From: DATATB01 sp036268995
GTDB lineage: Bacteria > Planctomycetota > Planctomycetia > Pirellulales > PNKZ01
Assembly: GCA_036268995.1 (NCBI GenBank)
Contig: DATATB010000024.1
Span: forward strand, 1-40,925
DNA length: 40,925 nt
Direction of reading: 5' to 3'
Shown: piece by piece, positions 8,610 through 17,589 of the stretch
Numbering within the stretch: the stretch's first letter is position 1
How the letters are laid out: each line of letters begins with the position of its first letter
Program-made: the position numbers and the translations under genes
The notes under the pieces: generated by a model
The model's database searches: none
What the model was told of the DNA's origin: nothing
What the model saw: only the letters and a program-made list of their open reading frames with translations

Positions 8610-10451
8610 CTACGACGCGGCTGCGGCCGGCTGGGGCTCAGCTTCGGCAGCCGCTTCGGGTAGGACGAGGCTGATCAGCGTGTCGCCGGGCTGCGGCGCA
8701 ACGGCCAGTTCGGCCGTGACGGGATTGAACTGGCCGGCGGCCGTGATGATGAACAGCGGCCAGGCCCGGTCGCCGTGCGTGGCTTGGAAATCTTGCCAGG
8801 TAAAGGCCTCGGTCAGTCGAGTCTTGCGGGCCGTGGCGCCGGCGGCCAGCTTGTGCTCGAGGCTCTGGTAGGTGATGCCGGGGCCGAACAGCAGGCGGCC
8901 ACGCAGCTCGGCGTGCACCTTTTCCTTGCGACCCTGTTCGCCGGCGTCGGGGGCCAGTTGAAAGACGGCATCGCGGCCGAAGATGCGGTTGTAGCGCAGG
9001 CACGCCAGCGAGTTCAACTCCTCGTTCGGCGTCAGCGCGAGCAAGCGGCCGATAGCGCTCAAATCCACTTGCGCGGAAACGAACTCGGACAGCGCGCTGG
9101 CATACAGCACGGGCAAGCCTGCCAGCCGCGCGTCGCGCGTGGACTCGGCACTGGAATCAATCAAGAGCACCGAGTGGCCGTTTTCCAGCAGGCTCTGGCT
9201 CACGAGCCGCGCCACCGGGTTGGCCCCCACCACCAGGAATCCCGGGTTCGACGTCGAAAGGCCCAATCGCCGGGCCAGAGGCGCAGCCGTCAGCCCGTAG
9301 ACGAGCACGGTGCCGACGATGACGGTGAACGTGGTGGGCACGAATTGTTCGGCGCCGGGGTAGCCCAACTGTTCGAGCCGCAGTGCAAAAACCGAGGCAA
9401 TGGCGGCGGCCACGATGCCGCGCGGGGCCATCCAGGCCAGAAACGCCTTTTCCTTCCAAGTGAGACCCGAGCGGATGGTCGATAGGGCGATCGCCGCCGG
9501 CCGGGCGACGAGAATCAGCAGCAGCATGAAGGCGACACTCTCCAGGCCAACTTGCTGGAAATCGGAAAATCGCATGCGGGCCGCCAACACGATGAACAGC
9601 GACGAGACCAGCAGCGTGGTGAGCGTCTCTTTGAATTCGAGAATATGCGCGACGGCCACCTGCCGCTGATTGGCGACCAGAATGCCCATCATGGTGACCG
9701 CGAACAAGCCAGCCTCCGGCTCGACTTGCTCGGCAAGAGCATAGCTGGCCGCAACGAGCGCCAAAGTCACTGGGCTTTGCAAGAAGCCAGGCAGCCAGTA
9801 GCGGCGCATCGAGATGACGAGCGTGGCGGCGCCCGCGGCGCCCACCAGCGCGCCGATGCCGGCCGTAAAGATGATGCCTAGCGCGATGGACTGCGCGGCC
9901 GCGACGTTGGGGCGCGGAATGGCCTCAAAAAACAGCACCGTGAGCATGGCCCCGATCGGGTCGATGACGATGCCTTCCCACTTCAAAATCGAGCCGACCG
10001 AGCCGATCGGCCGGACGAACCGCAGCATCGGACCAATCACGGTCGGGCCGGTGACGACCAGGATGGCGCCCAGGAGAATCGCCAGCGGCCAGACCAGGCC
10101 CAGAATCAAGTGGGCGGCCAAGGTGGCCACCGTCCACGTGACGGCGGCCCCGATCGTGACCAGTTTCCAGATGACATGGCCGGTGGTTTTCAGCTCGCGC
10201 AAATCGAGGCTCAATCCGCCTTCGAACAGAATCACGGCCACGGCCAGCGAAACCACCGGCTGAAGCAAGCCGCCGAGCAGACGGTCCGGATCGATTAGCC
10301 GCGGATGCCCGCAAAGCTCGACCAGCGGCCCCACGGCAAACCCAGTGAGCAGCAGCACGAGAATGGCCGGCAGTGCGCAGCGCCAAGCCAGCCACTGCGC
10401 GGCGATGCCCAACGCGAGGATCGCCGCCAATTGCAAATAAGGTTCGGACAC
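8610..10451 (-). CDS. Cation:proton antiporter (CPA1/NhaP-like) with Rossmann domain
   Basis: 613 residues. Residues 1 to about 400 form some 12 TM helices of the Na+/H+ exchanger fold, with VILFEGGLSLDLRELK, LVVTGPTVIGPML and the paired-acid region EGIVIDPIGAML that carries the transport Asp. Residues from about 405 form a TrkA-N-like nucleotide-binding domain (FLVVGANPVARLV, then LLIDSSAE), followed by a small RCK-C-like end (PGDTLISLVLPEA). It should exchange Na+ or K+ for protons in the inner membrane, with gating by nucleotide. GTG start at 10451. The gene upstream on the same strand ends with its own terminator, so this is likely a separate transcript. Confidence 0.88.
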   Translation of the reverse strand: MSEPYLQLAAILALGIAAQWLAWRCALPAILVLLLTGFAVGPLVELCGHPRLIDPDRLLGGLLQPVVSLAVAVILFEGGLSLDLRELKTTGHVIWKLVTIGAAVTWTVATLAAHLILGLVWPLAILLGAILVVTGPTVIGPMLRFVRPIGSVGSILKWEGIVIDPIGAMLTVLFFEAIPRPNVAAAQSIALGIIFTAGIGALVGAAGAATLVISMRRYWLPGFLQSPVTLALVAASYALAEQVEPEAGLFAVTMMGILVANQRQVAVAHILEFKETLTTLLVSSLFIVLAARMRFSDFQQVGLESVAFMLLLILVARPAAIALSTIRSGLTWKEKAFLAWMAPRGIVAAAIASVFALRLEQLGYPGAEQFVPTTFTVIVGTVLVYGLTAAPLARRLGLSTSNPGFLVVGANPVARLVSQSLLENGHSVLLIDSSAESTRDARLAGLPVLYASALSEFVSAQVDLSAIGRLLALTPNEELNSLACLRYNRIFGRDAVFQLAPDAGEQGRKEKVHAELRGRLLFGPGITYQSLEHKLAAGATARKTRLTEAFTWQDFQATHGDRAWPLFIITAAGQFNPVTAELAVAPQPGDTLISLVLPEAAAEAEPQPAAAAS

Positions 10452-10533
10452 GCGCTGGCCCCAAAGCGGAAGTCATTGGTAACGATAGACGGGCCGCTGC
10501 GTATTGCAATTGCCATGCCGGGCCATGCAGGAT

Positions 10534-10583
10534 CAAACAAAGAAGGCCTGGTCGCGCTCGCGGAAGGCTCGCGCAACCAGGCC
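10534..10583 (-). terminator. Rho-independent terminator (minus strand)
   Basis: On the minus strand: stem GGCCTGGT-t-GCGC, loop, GCGC-g-ACCAGGCC-type partner (12 pairs, one mismatch) and then TTCTTTGTTTG. It lies 34 bases after the stop of the gene at 10617-11111. Confidence 0.65.
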
Positions 10584-10616
10584 GGAATTGGATGACCAGA
10601 AGGCGGGGTCAGCGGG

Positions 10617-11111
10617 TCAATCCTGGGCGAGATCCATGCGGCGCAGGGGAAGTAGCTTCCAAGCCCAGCCGGTTGCCTCGCGATAGTCGGCGGCGATGTA
10701 GGCCGTCTGGCCGCCGCCGAAGTAAACCGGGTCGGCGCTGAAAAAGACCTTCGACGGATACTGGCTGCCGTCCCAACGGGTGTTGAAGACCCAGCCGTCG
10801 ACGTCGCCGATGCGCTTCGGGCCCACATATTCGAGCTTCGTTTCGCCCAGCGCGTGCGTGGCCGTATCGGGATAATTGTGAACGACGATCATCCCTTTGC
10901 CGCCGTCTTTAGTCACCTGGAAACTCCCCAGTGCGCCGACGTAGCCGTATTGCGGCTCGCCGATCGATCCGTCGGTGTCCTTTTGGTCGAGCTTGCCGAC
11001 CTGCGGACTGACGCTCTTTTTCAGTTCTTCGCCCAAGGCCGCGGCTTGCAGCGCCAACAACGCGACGACGGCGGCGACCCGCACCATGTTTTGCCTCAAC
11101 CATTGCGACAT
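10617..11111 (-). CDS. Secreted protein of unknown function
   Basis: About 164 residues from ATG 11111, which follows CACGAAGGAGCGAAAC (AGGAG ribosome site). A signal peptide spans roughly residues 1-26 (VRVAAVVALLALQAAALG). The mature part is polar with many Tyr, Gly and Asp, and motifs such as VHNYPDTATHALGE and YFGGGQTAYIAADYREATGW. I do not recognise a family. It is transcribed divergently from the lipoprotein at 11408 across a 296-base gap and ends at a good terminator, so it is probably expressed alone. Confidence 0.7.
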   Translation of the reverse strand: MSQWLRQNMVRVAAVVALLALQAAALGEELKKSVSPQVGKLDQKDTDGSIGEPQYGYVGALGSFQVTKDGGKGMIVVHNYPDTATHALGETKLEYVGPKRIGDVDGWVFNTRWDGSQYPSKVFFSADPVYFGGGQTAYIAADYREATGWAWKLLPLRRMDLAQD

Positions 11112-11407
11112 GTTTCGCTCCTTCGTGAGAGGTTTCGGGCGAGCATCCCCAGCGGGCTTGCCCGTGGCTTCGGCCGTCGTTTGTAGCCGCTGGGCGTTAG
11201 GGCGTTTTGAGACGCGCATCAGATCGGCGTGTGAATCCGATTTGCCGGCGATGCGGGTGCACGGCGTTGAGCTGCATGCAGCGGCGCCAGCAGCCGTGGC
11301 CGCGGTCCGTCAAAGTCGACAGAATCGTTCAATCTTCGCGCGCGCCTGCCCGATAAAGGGGCGTGGCGAGTCGTTGCGCGCAGACATAAACCCCCAAGGG
11401 CTGATCG
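11112..11407. other. Divergent intergenic region
   Basis: It must hold the promoters of the two outward-facing genes, but I find no convincing -35/-10 pair. A perfect 12-base palindrome GCTGCATGCAGC lies at 11271-11282 and could be an operator; this is a guess. Confidence 0.3.
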
Positions 11408-12082
11408 GTGTATCGTAACTCGGTCAATAGTGTCTCCAGGGCCTGGTTGGCCGGCTGCTTGTTGCTCGCGGCCTCCGGCTGCGCGACGATCAAGCAATCG
11501 GACACGGCGCGGACGGGTGTGGAGCAACTGCTGATCTCGAGTGCCGTCGATCGGGCTTTGGACCAGATCGACCTCTCGCCGTTGCGCGGCTCGAAGGTGT
11601 TCGTCGATCCGCAATACCTCGACTGCGTCGACAAGAATTACGTGTTCATCTCGCTCAATCAGCGGCTGCTGGCCACCGGCGCGACGCTCGCGGCCAAGGC
11701 CGAAGAGGGCGACATCGTGCTGCAAGTCGGCAGCGGCGGAGTCGGCACCGACCGGCACGACCTGTTCGTCGGCATCACCGAGATTCCACTGCCGCCGCCT
11801 TCGCCCATCGCGATTCCGCAGTTCTCGCTGTTCGATCGCTCGCGGGCCAACGGCACTGCCAAGCTGTGCGTGATCGCCTTCAATGCCAAGACGCGGGCAC
11901 CGATCATCAATTCCGGCGTGGTGCTGGCGCGCAGCGACTACAAAACGTGGAAACTGTTCGGCGCCGGCTCGTACGAAACCGGCAGCGTCCCGCAGGACCT
12001 GGCCACCGCGAATCGCGCCTACGATGCCAAGCTGATGGCGTCGCAAAGCGCCGCGCCGTTGCCGCCGGCGTTTAGCCGTTAG
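11408..12082 (+). CDS. Uncharacterised lipoprotein (possibly DUF6655-like)
   Basis: 224 residues from a GTG start. The N terminus is a lipoprotein signal: WLAGCLLLAASGC with the lipobox Cys at residue 25. The mature part contains GVEQLLISSAVDRALDQIDLSPLRGSKVFVD-type sequence (quoted in pieces: GVEQLLISSAVD, LSPLRGSKVFVD), NYVFISLNQRLLATGA and VGITEIPLPPPSPIAIPQ, a layout that I associate with a planctomycete-enriched DUF6655 family; that label is from memory. No catalytic motif is seen. It likely sits at an outer membrane. The gene converges with the hybrid kinase; a REP-like unit fills the 30-base gap. Confidence 0.72.
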   Translation: MYRNSVNSVSRAWLAGCLLLAASGCATIKQSDTARTGVEQLLISSAVDRALDQIDLSPLRGSKVFVDPQYLDCVDKNYVFISLNQRLLATGATLAAKAEEGDIVLQVGSGGVGTDRHDLFVGITEIPLPPPSPIAIPQFSLFDRSRANGTAKLCVIAFNAKTRAPIINSGVVLARSDYKTWKLFGAGSYETGSVPQDLATANRAYDAKLMASQSAAPLPPAFSR

Positions 12083-12092
12083 CGCGATCGTG

Positions 12093-12116
12093 CGGAATTC
12101 TCACGAATTCCGCTAC
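12093..12116 (-). repeat. REP-like family A unit
   Basis: On the minus strand: GTAGC head (12116-12112), stem GGAATTC, loop GTGA, stem GAATTCC. TAG of the head (12115-12113) is the stop codon of the hybrid kinase. The unit fills the gap between two convergent genes. Confidence 0.8.
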
Positions 12117-15100
12117 TTGCTTTCCGAGATTGCGGCGGCCAGCACGGTGGGCGACGCGGCGAGTTGAGTTATCGCCTGCTCCAAGGCCGCAGCGGCGGCT
12201 TGCACGGCCGGCCAATCGCTTGCGGCACTCAACATTTCAAGCTGCTTCGCAAAATCCGCAACCGATTCGAAGCCCAGATTGCCGGCCGCGCCTTTGAGGG
12301 TGTGCGCGGCCCGATGCAGCCGCTCGGAATCGCGCTGGGCAAGCGCACCGTCAATCTCGGTTGTCCACTCGGGACACTGCTTTAAAAAGATGTCGATCAA
12401 TTCGCCGAGCAGCCCGCGATCTCCCTCGACTCGCCCCAGGGCGGCATCCTCGTCAAAGATCGGCAAGCTGTTGGTGGGCGGGTGCGAGCCGGCCCCAGTC
12501 GGCGGCAATCGACCGGCGGGCTGAGCCGCTGGCTCGGCTGCCCGCGGCGCCGCGGGGCTTTCGGCCAGTTGATTCGCCGGCAGTAGGCTCTCGAGCGTCT
12601 CGAACAGCTTGTGCGGCTCGAGCGGCTTGGCGACATAGCCGTCCATTCCGGCCTCGAAGCATTGCTCGCGGTCGCCTTTCATGGCATGGGCCGTCATGGC
12701 GATGATCGGCAGGTGCCCGCCGTCGACGCGCTCGCGGTCGCGGATGGCCGCGGTGGTTTCCAGGCCGTCGAGCTCGGGCATTTGCACGTCGAGCAAGATG
12801 GCGTCAAACGGCTCGCGCTCGAGCGCCGCCAGGGCCTCGCGGCCGTTCCTGCAGACCACGACCGAATGGCCGCGCTTTTCCAGCAACCGCACCGCTACGC
12901 GTGGATTGATCGCATTGTCTTCGGCCAGGAGCAAGTGCAGCTTGCGGGGCGCCTTGCCAAAGGGCTGATGCGCCGGTCGCGGGCGACGCGCGTGTTCCTT
13001 GGACAACGAGAGCACGTTGACGATCGAGTTCAGCAACTCGGACTGCTTGACGGGCTTGGCCAAATACGCGGCCAGGCCCGCGTCGCGGAGCCGGGCCGTT
13101 TCGCCCCGGCGATCGGCCGACGAGAGCATCATCAGCGTCGCTCCGACCAGGCCGGGGTGCTGCTTGATTTTTTCGGCCAGCGCAAAGCCGTCCATCTCCG
13201 GCATGTTGTTGTCTAAGAGCACGAGATCGAACGGATGATGGTTTGCAAGCGCTTGTTCCAAAGCATCCAGCGCTTGCATGCCGTTTTCGGCGACGGTCGC
13301 GCGCATGTGCCAGTTCGTCAGCATCTCGGCCAGAATGCGGCGGTTCGTGGCATTGTCGTCGACCACCAGCACGGTGAGGTCGTCCAGCGGCGGCATGTCA
13401 CCGGACACCAGCGGGGCGATCGGCTGATGGGCCAACTCGAAACGGGTCGTGAAATGAAACGTGCTGCCGCGGCCGTCGTCGCTCTCCATCCACAGCTGGC
13501 CCCCCATCATGCGCACCAGCGAATACGAGATGGCCAGCCCCAGCCCGGTGCCGCCGTACTTGCGCGTGGTGGAGCTGTCGACTTGCGAAAAAGCCTGGAA
13601 CAGGCTCGCCTGCCGATCGGCCGGAATGCCGATGCCCGTGTCGCGAACCGAAAAATGCAAGTGCACTTCCTGCCCGACCGGCGATTCGAGCTCCACGTTC
13701 ACCATCACTTCGCCGTGCTCGGTGAACTTGATGGCGTTGCCGGTCAGGTTCACGAGCACCTGCCGCAGCCGCATGGGGTCGCCTGCCAGGCCGGCGGGGA
13801 CGTCGGAGGCCACGTGGCTGAGCAGCTCGAGTTTCTTTTTGTGGGCCCGCAGCGCCAGCGAAGTCACGGCCTCGTCCATCAACTCGCGCACGTCGAAATC
13901 GATGGTCTCCAGGTCGAGCTTGCCGGCTTCGATTTTGGAAAAATCGAGGATGTCGTTAATCACGGCGAGCAGGTAATCGGCCGAAGTCTTGGCCAGCTCG
14001 AGGTATTCGCGTTGCTCACCGTTGAGGTCGGTGTCCAGCACCAGTTCGGTCATTCCGAGCACGCCGTTGAGCGGCGTGCGAATCTCGTGGCTCATATTGG
14101 CCAGGAACTCGCTTTTGGCCCGATTGGCCGCTTCGGCCGCTTCTTTGGCACGGTGCAACTCGGCGTCGATCCGCTTGCGGTTTGTGATGTCGTGCACGAA
14201 CGCGCCAAAGAGCCAGGCCGATTGGACACGCAGCGCCGAGATGGTCAATTCGATGGGCAGCTCGTGGCCGTCGCGGTGCAGGGCCGTGATCTCGACGCGC
14301 TGGTTGAGCAGCGGCGCTTCGCCGGTTGCCAGGAAATGCGCCAGCCCGTGGTTATGGGCTTCGCGGTATTGAGGCGGCACGATCGTGTCGGAGAGTTGCC
14401 GCCCGATGACTTCGGCCCGTGACCAGCCGAAGGCCACTTCGGCCTGGGGGTTCCAATCGACGATCTGGCCGTCGGCATTCATGGCCACGAAAGCGTCGTA
14501 GGCGGAGTTGATGATATTACGGGCCCGCTCTTCGCTGGCGCGCAGCGCCTGCTGTGCCAGTTGATTGCGCACGTGCATGCGATGCAGCAGGCCGGCATTC
14601 CAAAAGATGATGACCGTGAATAGAGCGGCATTCGACAGCGCAAACAGGGCCATGCTGAAGCGGCGGTCGACCCAGCCGTGCTGCTCGGCCAGCAATCGCA
14701 GCCACACCAGCAACATGGGCACGAGCAGGGCCGCCGGCAACAAGCGACGCAACGTAATGCCGCCCACGCTGTCGCTGGTGACCAGTGCCATCAATGGTTG
14801 GTTGGGCCGGGCGCACAGCATGCCAAACCCCAGCATGCTGGTCGCTACCGCCGTGTTGAAAGCCAGGGCGGCCAGGATCATTTCGTGGTACGCATAGCCC
14901 ATCAATGCCAAGAGCGAGACGGCCACGGTGAACAGCGCGAGCGCTTCGCTCAATTGCCGCCAAAGGCGTTGGGCGGAATCCATCGTGATGAGCGCCACGC
15001 CCAGCAAGACGAAAAGCAGAGAAGCAGTTACCGGGACGCCGGCTCCCGGCTCCTGCCCCAGTTGTCCGCCGAGACCTGCCATATCGGCCAGAATATTGCG

Positions 15101-15391
15101 GACGAGCACCGCCAGGCCGGCCAGCAGCACCGCGCCGGCGCAAGCCCGCGCGGCGAGCGGATGTGAGCGGTCGCCGGATTGCTGCCAAAACAGCGACACG
15201 GAACAGAGCACCAGCACGATGGCGGTCACCGGGCTCATGGCGGGGTGGTTAGGCAACAGGCTTTGGAGCAGCGGAAGCTCCAGGATCCAGCCAGCCGCTG
15301 CCAGGATCGCCACAGCCAGGGCCACCACGCTGGCGGACAGCGCGCAGCGCCGAAAGAACATGGCTCGGCGAGATTCGGCGGAAAAGCTCAT
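12113..15391 (-). CDS. Hybrid sensor histidine kinase: TM sensor, PAS, HisKA, HATPase, two receivers, HPt
   Basis: About 1092 residues. Eight or so hydrophobic segments (about 15-280) form a membrane sensor; a PAS domain follows (IINSAYDAFVAMNADGQIVDWN region, about 290-400). HisKA has the phospho-acceptor in NMSHEIRTPLNG (His435); HATPase shows LTGNAIKFTEHG, DTGIGIP and GGTGLGLAIS. Two receivers follow (phospho-Asp in LLDNNMPEMDG and LLDVQMPELDG), and an HPt domain near the C terminus (HRAAHTLKGAAGNLG). This is a complete His-Asp-His phosphorelay chain in one inner-membrane protein; HPt can pass phosphate to a separate regulator, and receivers are encoded divergently at 16.3 and 17.6 kb. Start ATG 15391; an in-frame TTG lies at 15406. 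The stop codon is inside a REP-like head. Confidence 0.92.
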   Translation of the reverse strand: MSFSAESRRAMFFRRCALSASVVALAVAILAAAGWILELPLLQSLLPNHPAMSPVTAIVLVLCSVSLFWQQSGDRSHPLAARACAGAVLLAGLAVLVRNILADMAGLGGQLGQEPGAGVPVTASLLFVLLGVALITMDSAQRLWRQLSEALALFTVAVSLLALMGYAYHEMILAALAFNTAVATSMLGFGMLCARPNQPLMALVTSDSVGGITLRRLLPAALLVPMLLVWLRLLAEQHGWVDRRFSMALFALSNAALFTVIIFWNAGLLHRMHVRNQLAQQALRASEERARNIINSAYDAFVAMNADGQIVDWNPQAEVAFGWSRAEVIGRQLSDTIVPPQYREAHNHGLAHFLATGEAPLLNQRVEITALHRDGHELPIELTISALRVQSAWLFGAFVHDITNRKRIDAELHRAKEAAEAANRAKSEFLANMSHEIRTPLNGVLGMTELVLDTDLNGEQREYLELAKTSADYLLAVINDILDFSKIEAGKLDLETIDFDVRELMDEAVTSLALRAHKKKLELLSHVASDVPAGLAGDPMRLRQVLVNLTGNAIKFTEHGEVMVNVELESPVGQEVHLHFSVRDTGIGIPADRQASLFQAFSQVDSSTTRKYGGTGLGLAISYSLVRMMGGQLWMESDDGRGSTFHFTTRFELAHQPIAPLVSGDMPPLDDLTVLVVDDNATNRRILAEMLTNWHMRATVAENGMQALDALEQALANHHPFDLVLLDNNMPEMDGFALAEKIKQHPGLVGATLMMLSSADRRGETARLRDAGLAAYLAKPVKQSELLNSIVNVLSLSKEHARRPRPAHQPFGKAPRKLHLLLAEDNAINPRVAVRLLEKRGHSVVVCRNGREALAALEREPFDAILLDVQMPELDGLETTAAIRDRERVDGGHLPIIAMTAHAMKGDREQCFEAGMDGYVAKPLEPHKLFETLESLLPANQLAESPAAPRAAEPAAQPAGRLPPTGAGSHPPTNSLPIFDEDAALGRVEGDRGLLGELIDIFLKQCPEWTTEIDGALAQRDSERLHRAAHTLKGAAGNLGFESVADFAKQLEMLSAASDWPAVQAAAAALEQAITQLAASPTVLAAAISESK

Positions 15392-15660
15392 GAGCGTTTG
15401 CGACAAAAAACAAGCTTGCTGGGTTCGAGGCCCCCGACTTGCTCCTGCACGCCCGGCTTAAACACTGGCCCCCCCAACCCCATCAATTATCGTACCAGCC
15501 GGCTACAAGCTACGAAAAAAATGACTGGTGCATCCGCTTCAGCGGCATTCAACCAGCGCTGCCGTCGCGTCCGGCCGGTTGACCATTGGCGGGCATCCGG
15601 ATAGCGTTCCCATAGTGAGACAATCCTCGGCCGGCGGTTTACAAATGCCTGAGGCGCGGC

Positions 15661-16191
15661 ATGGAACCGAGAGCACCGGTATTGTTGGTGTTGCTTGTCG
15701 ACGTGCAGAGGCTGCGCTGGCTGGCGGCGGGCGTCGGCCTGGACGGCGAGGTTTTGCCGCTGGTAGCCTCAGAAGACGGCGACCTGGAACCCTATCTGGC
15801 ACTGCCTTTTGACGAACAAGTCAGTTTCCTGCGACACCGGCTGAGCGGTGTTTTGCAACGAGGCTGCGACCGGCTGTGGGCCCGGGCGAAAAAGCCGTGC
15901 CAAATCGTGCTGATTGCCAGCGGAATGCTGGACGAAACGGCCGGGCCGCTCACCGACCGCGTGGCTGACCATTTTGTCGAGTGGATGTCCAATCCGCCGA
16001 TCGTGTTTTTTGTCTGCCCGGCCGGTTTTTTCCCCCGGTCACTGCCGTCGCTGGAAAAACTGGCCGGCGATTTGCAGCCGGATCGACAGCAGCTCCTGGT
16101 TTCGCGGTTGGCTGAGCTGTTTGAAGCGGTTGCGGAGCCCGGTCGTTGGGAGCAGATACCCAAAAAAGCTTACAGCAAATTGGTTCCTTAA
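15661..16191 (+). CDS. Conserved-looking protein of unknown function next to two-component genes
   Basis: 176 residues, ATG 15661 preceded by GAGGCGCGGC. No signal peptide or TM segment is clear. Alternating hydrophobic strands (VLLVLLVDVQRLRWLAAGVG, then CQIVLIASGML and PPIVFFVCPAGFFP) suggest an alpha/beta fold. I do not recognise it. Its TAA is directly followed by an ATG in the receiver-kinase frame, and the kinase is transcribed with it, so it is likely an accessory or sensor part of that signalling set. A TTGACC at 15579 with weak -10 candidates (TAGCGT, 15602) may be the promoter; the region is shared with the divergent hybrid kinase. Confidence 0.7.
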   Translation: MEPRAPVLLVLLVDVQRLRWLAAGVGLDGEVLPLVASEDGDLEPYLALPFDEQVSFLRHRLSGVLQRGCDRLWARAKKPCQIVLIASGMLDETAGPLTDRVADHFVEWMSNPPIVFFVCPAGFFPRSLPSLEKLAGDLQPDRQQLLVSRLAELFEAVAEPGRWEQIPKKAYSKLVP

Positions 16192-16269
16192 ATGATTGAC
16201 CGCATCATCGAATCTCCACAGCCGCCTCTTCCCTCGCGGGAGCCGGCACCGCGAGCGGCGGAGGGCATC

Positions 16270-17490
16270 ATGAAAGTTCTCATCGCCGAAGACGATCCGG
16301 TTTCACGCCGCCTGCTGCAAAGCTATCTGGCGAAGTGGGGCTACGACGTCGCTGCCGGCGCCGACGGGGCCGAAGCCTGGCGGCTGTTCGAGCAGGATGA
16401 GTTTCCGATCGTGATCAGCGATTGGATCATGCCCGAGATGGATGGCTTGGAACTCGTGCGGCGCATTCGCTCGGTCGAGCGGCCGTTTTATGTTTATACC
16501 ATGCTGTTGACCGCCCGCAGTCAGAAGGAATACGTCGTGGCGGGCATGGAAGCCGGGGCCGATGACTTCATCACCAAGCCGTTCGATCGCGACGAGCTGC
16601 GCGTGCGGCTGCGCGAGGGCGAGCGCATCATCCGGTTGGAGCGCAGCCTGGCCGAGCAGAACCGCACGCTCCGCGAGACGCAGGCCGCGCTCGTGCAAAG
16701 CGAAAAACTGGCCGGCCTGGGACACCTGGCCGCCGGCATGGCGCACGAGATCAACAACCCGATCGCCTACGTCACGAACAACATCGCCGTCTTGCGGCGC
16801 GACATGCTCGCGGTGATGCAGTTGATATGCAAGTATCAGGCCTCGCGCAAGTTGCTCGCCCGCTTGGCCCCCGAACCGGCGGCCGAGCTCGATCGGATGG
16901 AGCAGGAAATCGATTTGCCCTTTGTGCAGGCGAATCTTGCGAGGCTGCTCGATAAGTCAGTGGAAGGCTTGCAGCGCGTGCGAGACATCGTGCGCGACCT
17001 GCGCGATTTTGCCAAGCTTGATGAGGCCGAGTTCAAGGATCTGGATCTCAACTCGGCCGTGCATTCCACGCTGGAAATGGTGCGGCACGAAATGACCTGC
17101 AAGGAGATTCACATCAGCACCGATCTCGAGCCCTTGCCGCCGCTGGAAGGTCATCCGGGTAAGATTAACCAGGTGCTCTTGAACCTGTTGTCCAATGCGG
17201 TGCAGGCCTGTTCGGTCGGCGGTCACGTGGCCGTGCGCACCCGGGCCGAGGGCGGGCAGGCCGTGCTCGAGATTGAAGACGACGGCTCGGGCATCGCCCC
17301 CGAACAGTTGCCGCGCATCTTCGAACCGTTTTTCACTACGCGGTCCGTCGGGCAGGGCAAGGGGCTGGGCCTGGCCATCAGCTACGGCATCGTGCGCGAC
17401 CATGGCGGCTCGATCGAGGTCGACTCGCAGTTGGGCCGCGGCAGCACGTTCCGCGTGCGGCTGCCGCTGCAACTGCCCAGAAGCGATTGA
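16270..17490 (+). CDS. Receiver-histidine kinase (REC-HisKA-HATPase)
   Basis: About 406 residues. Residues 1-125 are a receiver (AEDD, phospho-Asp51 in ISDWIMPEMDG, LLTARSQ, Lys in DFITKPFD). A coiled coil leads to a HisKA domain (LAGLGHLAAGMAHEINNP, His159) and a HATPase with LLNLLSNAVQA, EIEDDGSGI, PFFTT and GKGLGLAISYGIV. There is no TM or PAS sensor, so the input should come from phosphorylation of its receiver, plausibly by the divergent hybrid kinase. ATG 16270 follows GGAGGG (16260-16265). An ATG at 16192, right after the upstream stop, is in frame but lacks a ribosome site and would add a Pro-rich tail of 26 residues. Confidence 0.88.
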   Translation: MKVLIAEDDPVSRRLLQSYLAKWGYDVAAGADGAEAWRLFEQDEFPIVISDWIMPEMDGLELVRRIRSVERPFYVYTMLLTARSQKEYVVAGMEAGADDFITKPFDRDELRVRLREGERIIRLERSLAEQNRTLRETQAALVQSEKLAGLGHLAAGMAHEINNPIAYVTNNIAVLRRDMLAVMQLICKYQASRKLLARLAPEPAAELDRMEQEIDLPFVQANLARLLDKSVEGLQRVRDIVRDLRDFAKLDEAEFKDLDLNSAVHSTLEMVRHEMTCKEIHISTDLEPLPPLEGHPGKINQVLLNLLSNAVQACSVGGHVAVRTRAEGGQAVLEIEDDGSGIAPEQLPRIFEPFFTTRSVGQGKGLGLAISYGIVRDHGGSIEVDSQLGRGSTFRVRLPLQLPRSD

Positions 17491-17506
17491 ACAGAGGACG
17501 TCCGTG

Positions 17507-17557
17507 GTCCGTGGTCAGTTGTCCGTTGCCACTGACGACGGACAACTGACAACGGAC
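17507..17557. repeat. Long inverted repeat, family E (GTCAGTTGTCCGT)
   Basis: Perfect 13-base arms GTCAGTTGTCCGT (17514-17526) and ACGGACAACTGAC (17538-17550), extended by GTCCGT / ACGGAC to about 20 base pairs. A related element lies at 39488-39558 and a fragment at 37143-37158. It sits between the kinase and the response-regulator gene and may attenuate or stabilise the transcript. Confidence 0.75.
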
Positions 17558-17589
17558 TTTTGTCAGTGAAACCTCCGGAGCTTGTGGAG

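Noticed and set aside
8353..8871. Plus-strand ORF at the end of the antiporter gene
   Set aside because: Overlaps the C-terminal coding part of the antiporter on the other strand and has no ribosome site.
9200..9260. Degenerate glycine motif (GANPVA) in the antiporter Rossmann domain as a loss of nucleotide binding
   Set aside because: As far as I recall this GANP form is usual in this antiporter group, so it is not evidence for inactivation.
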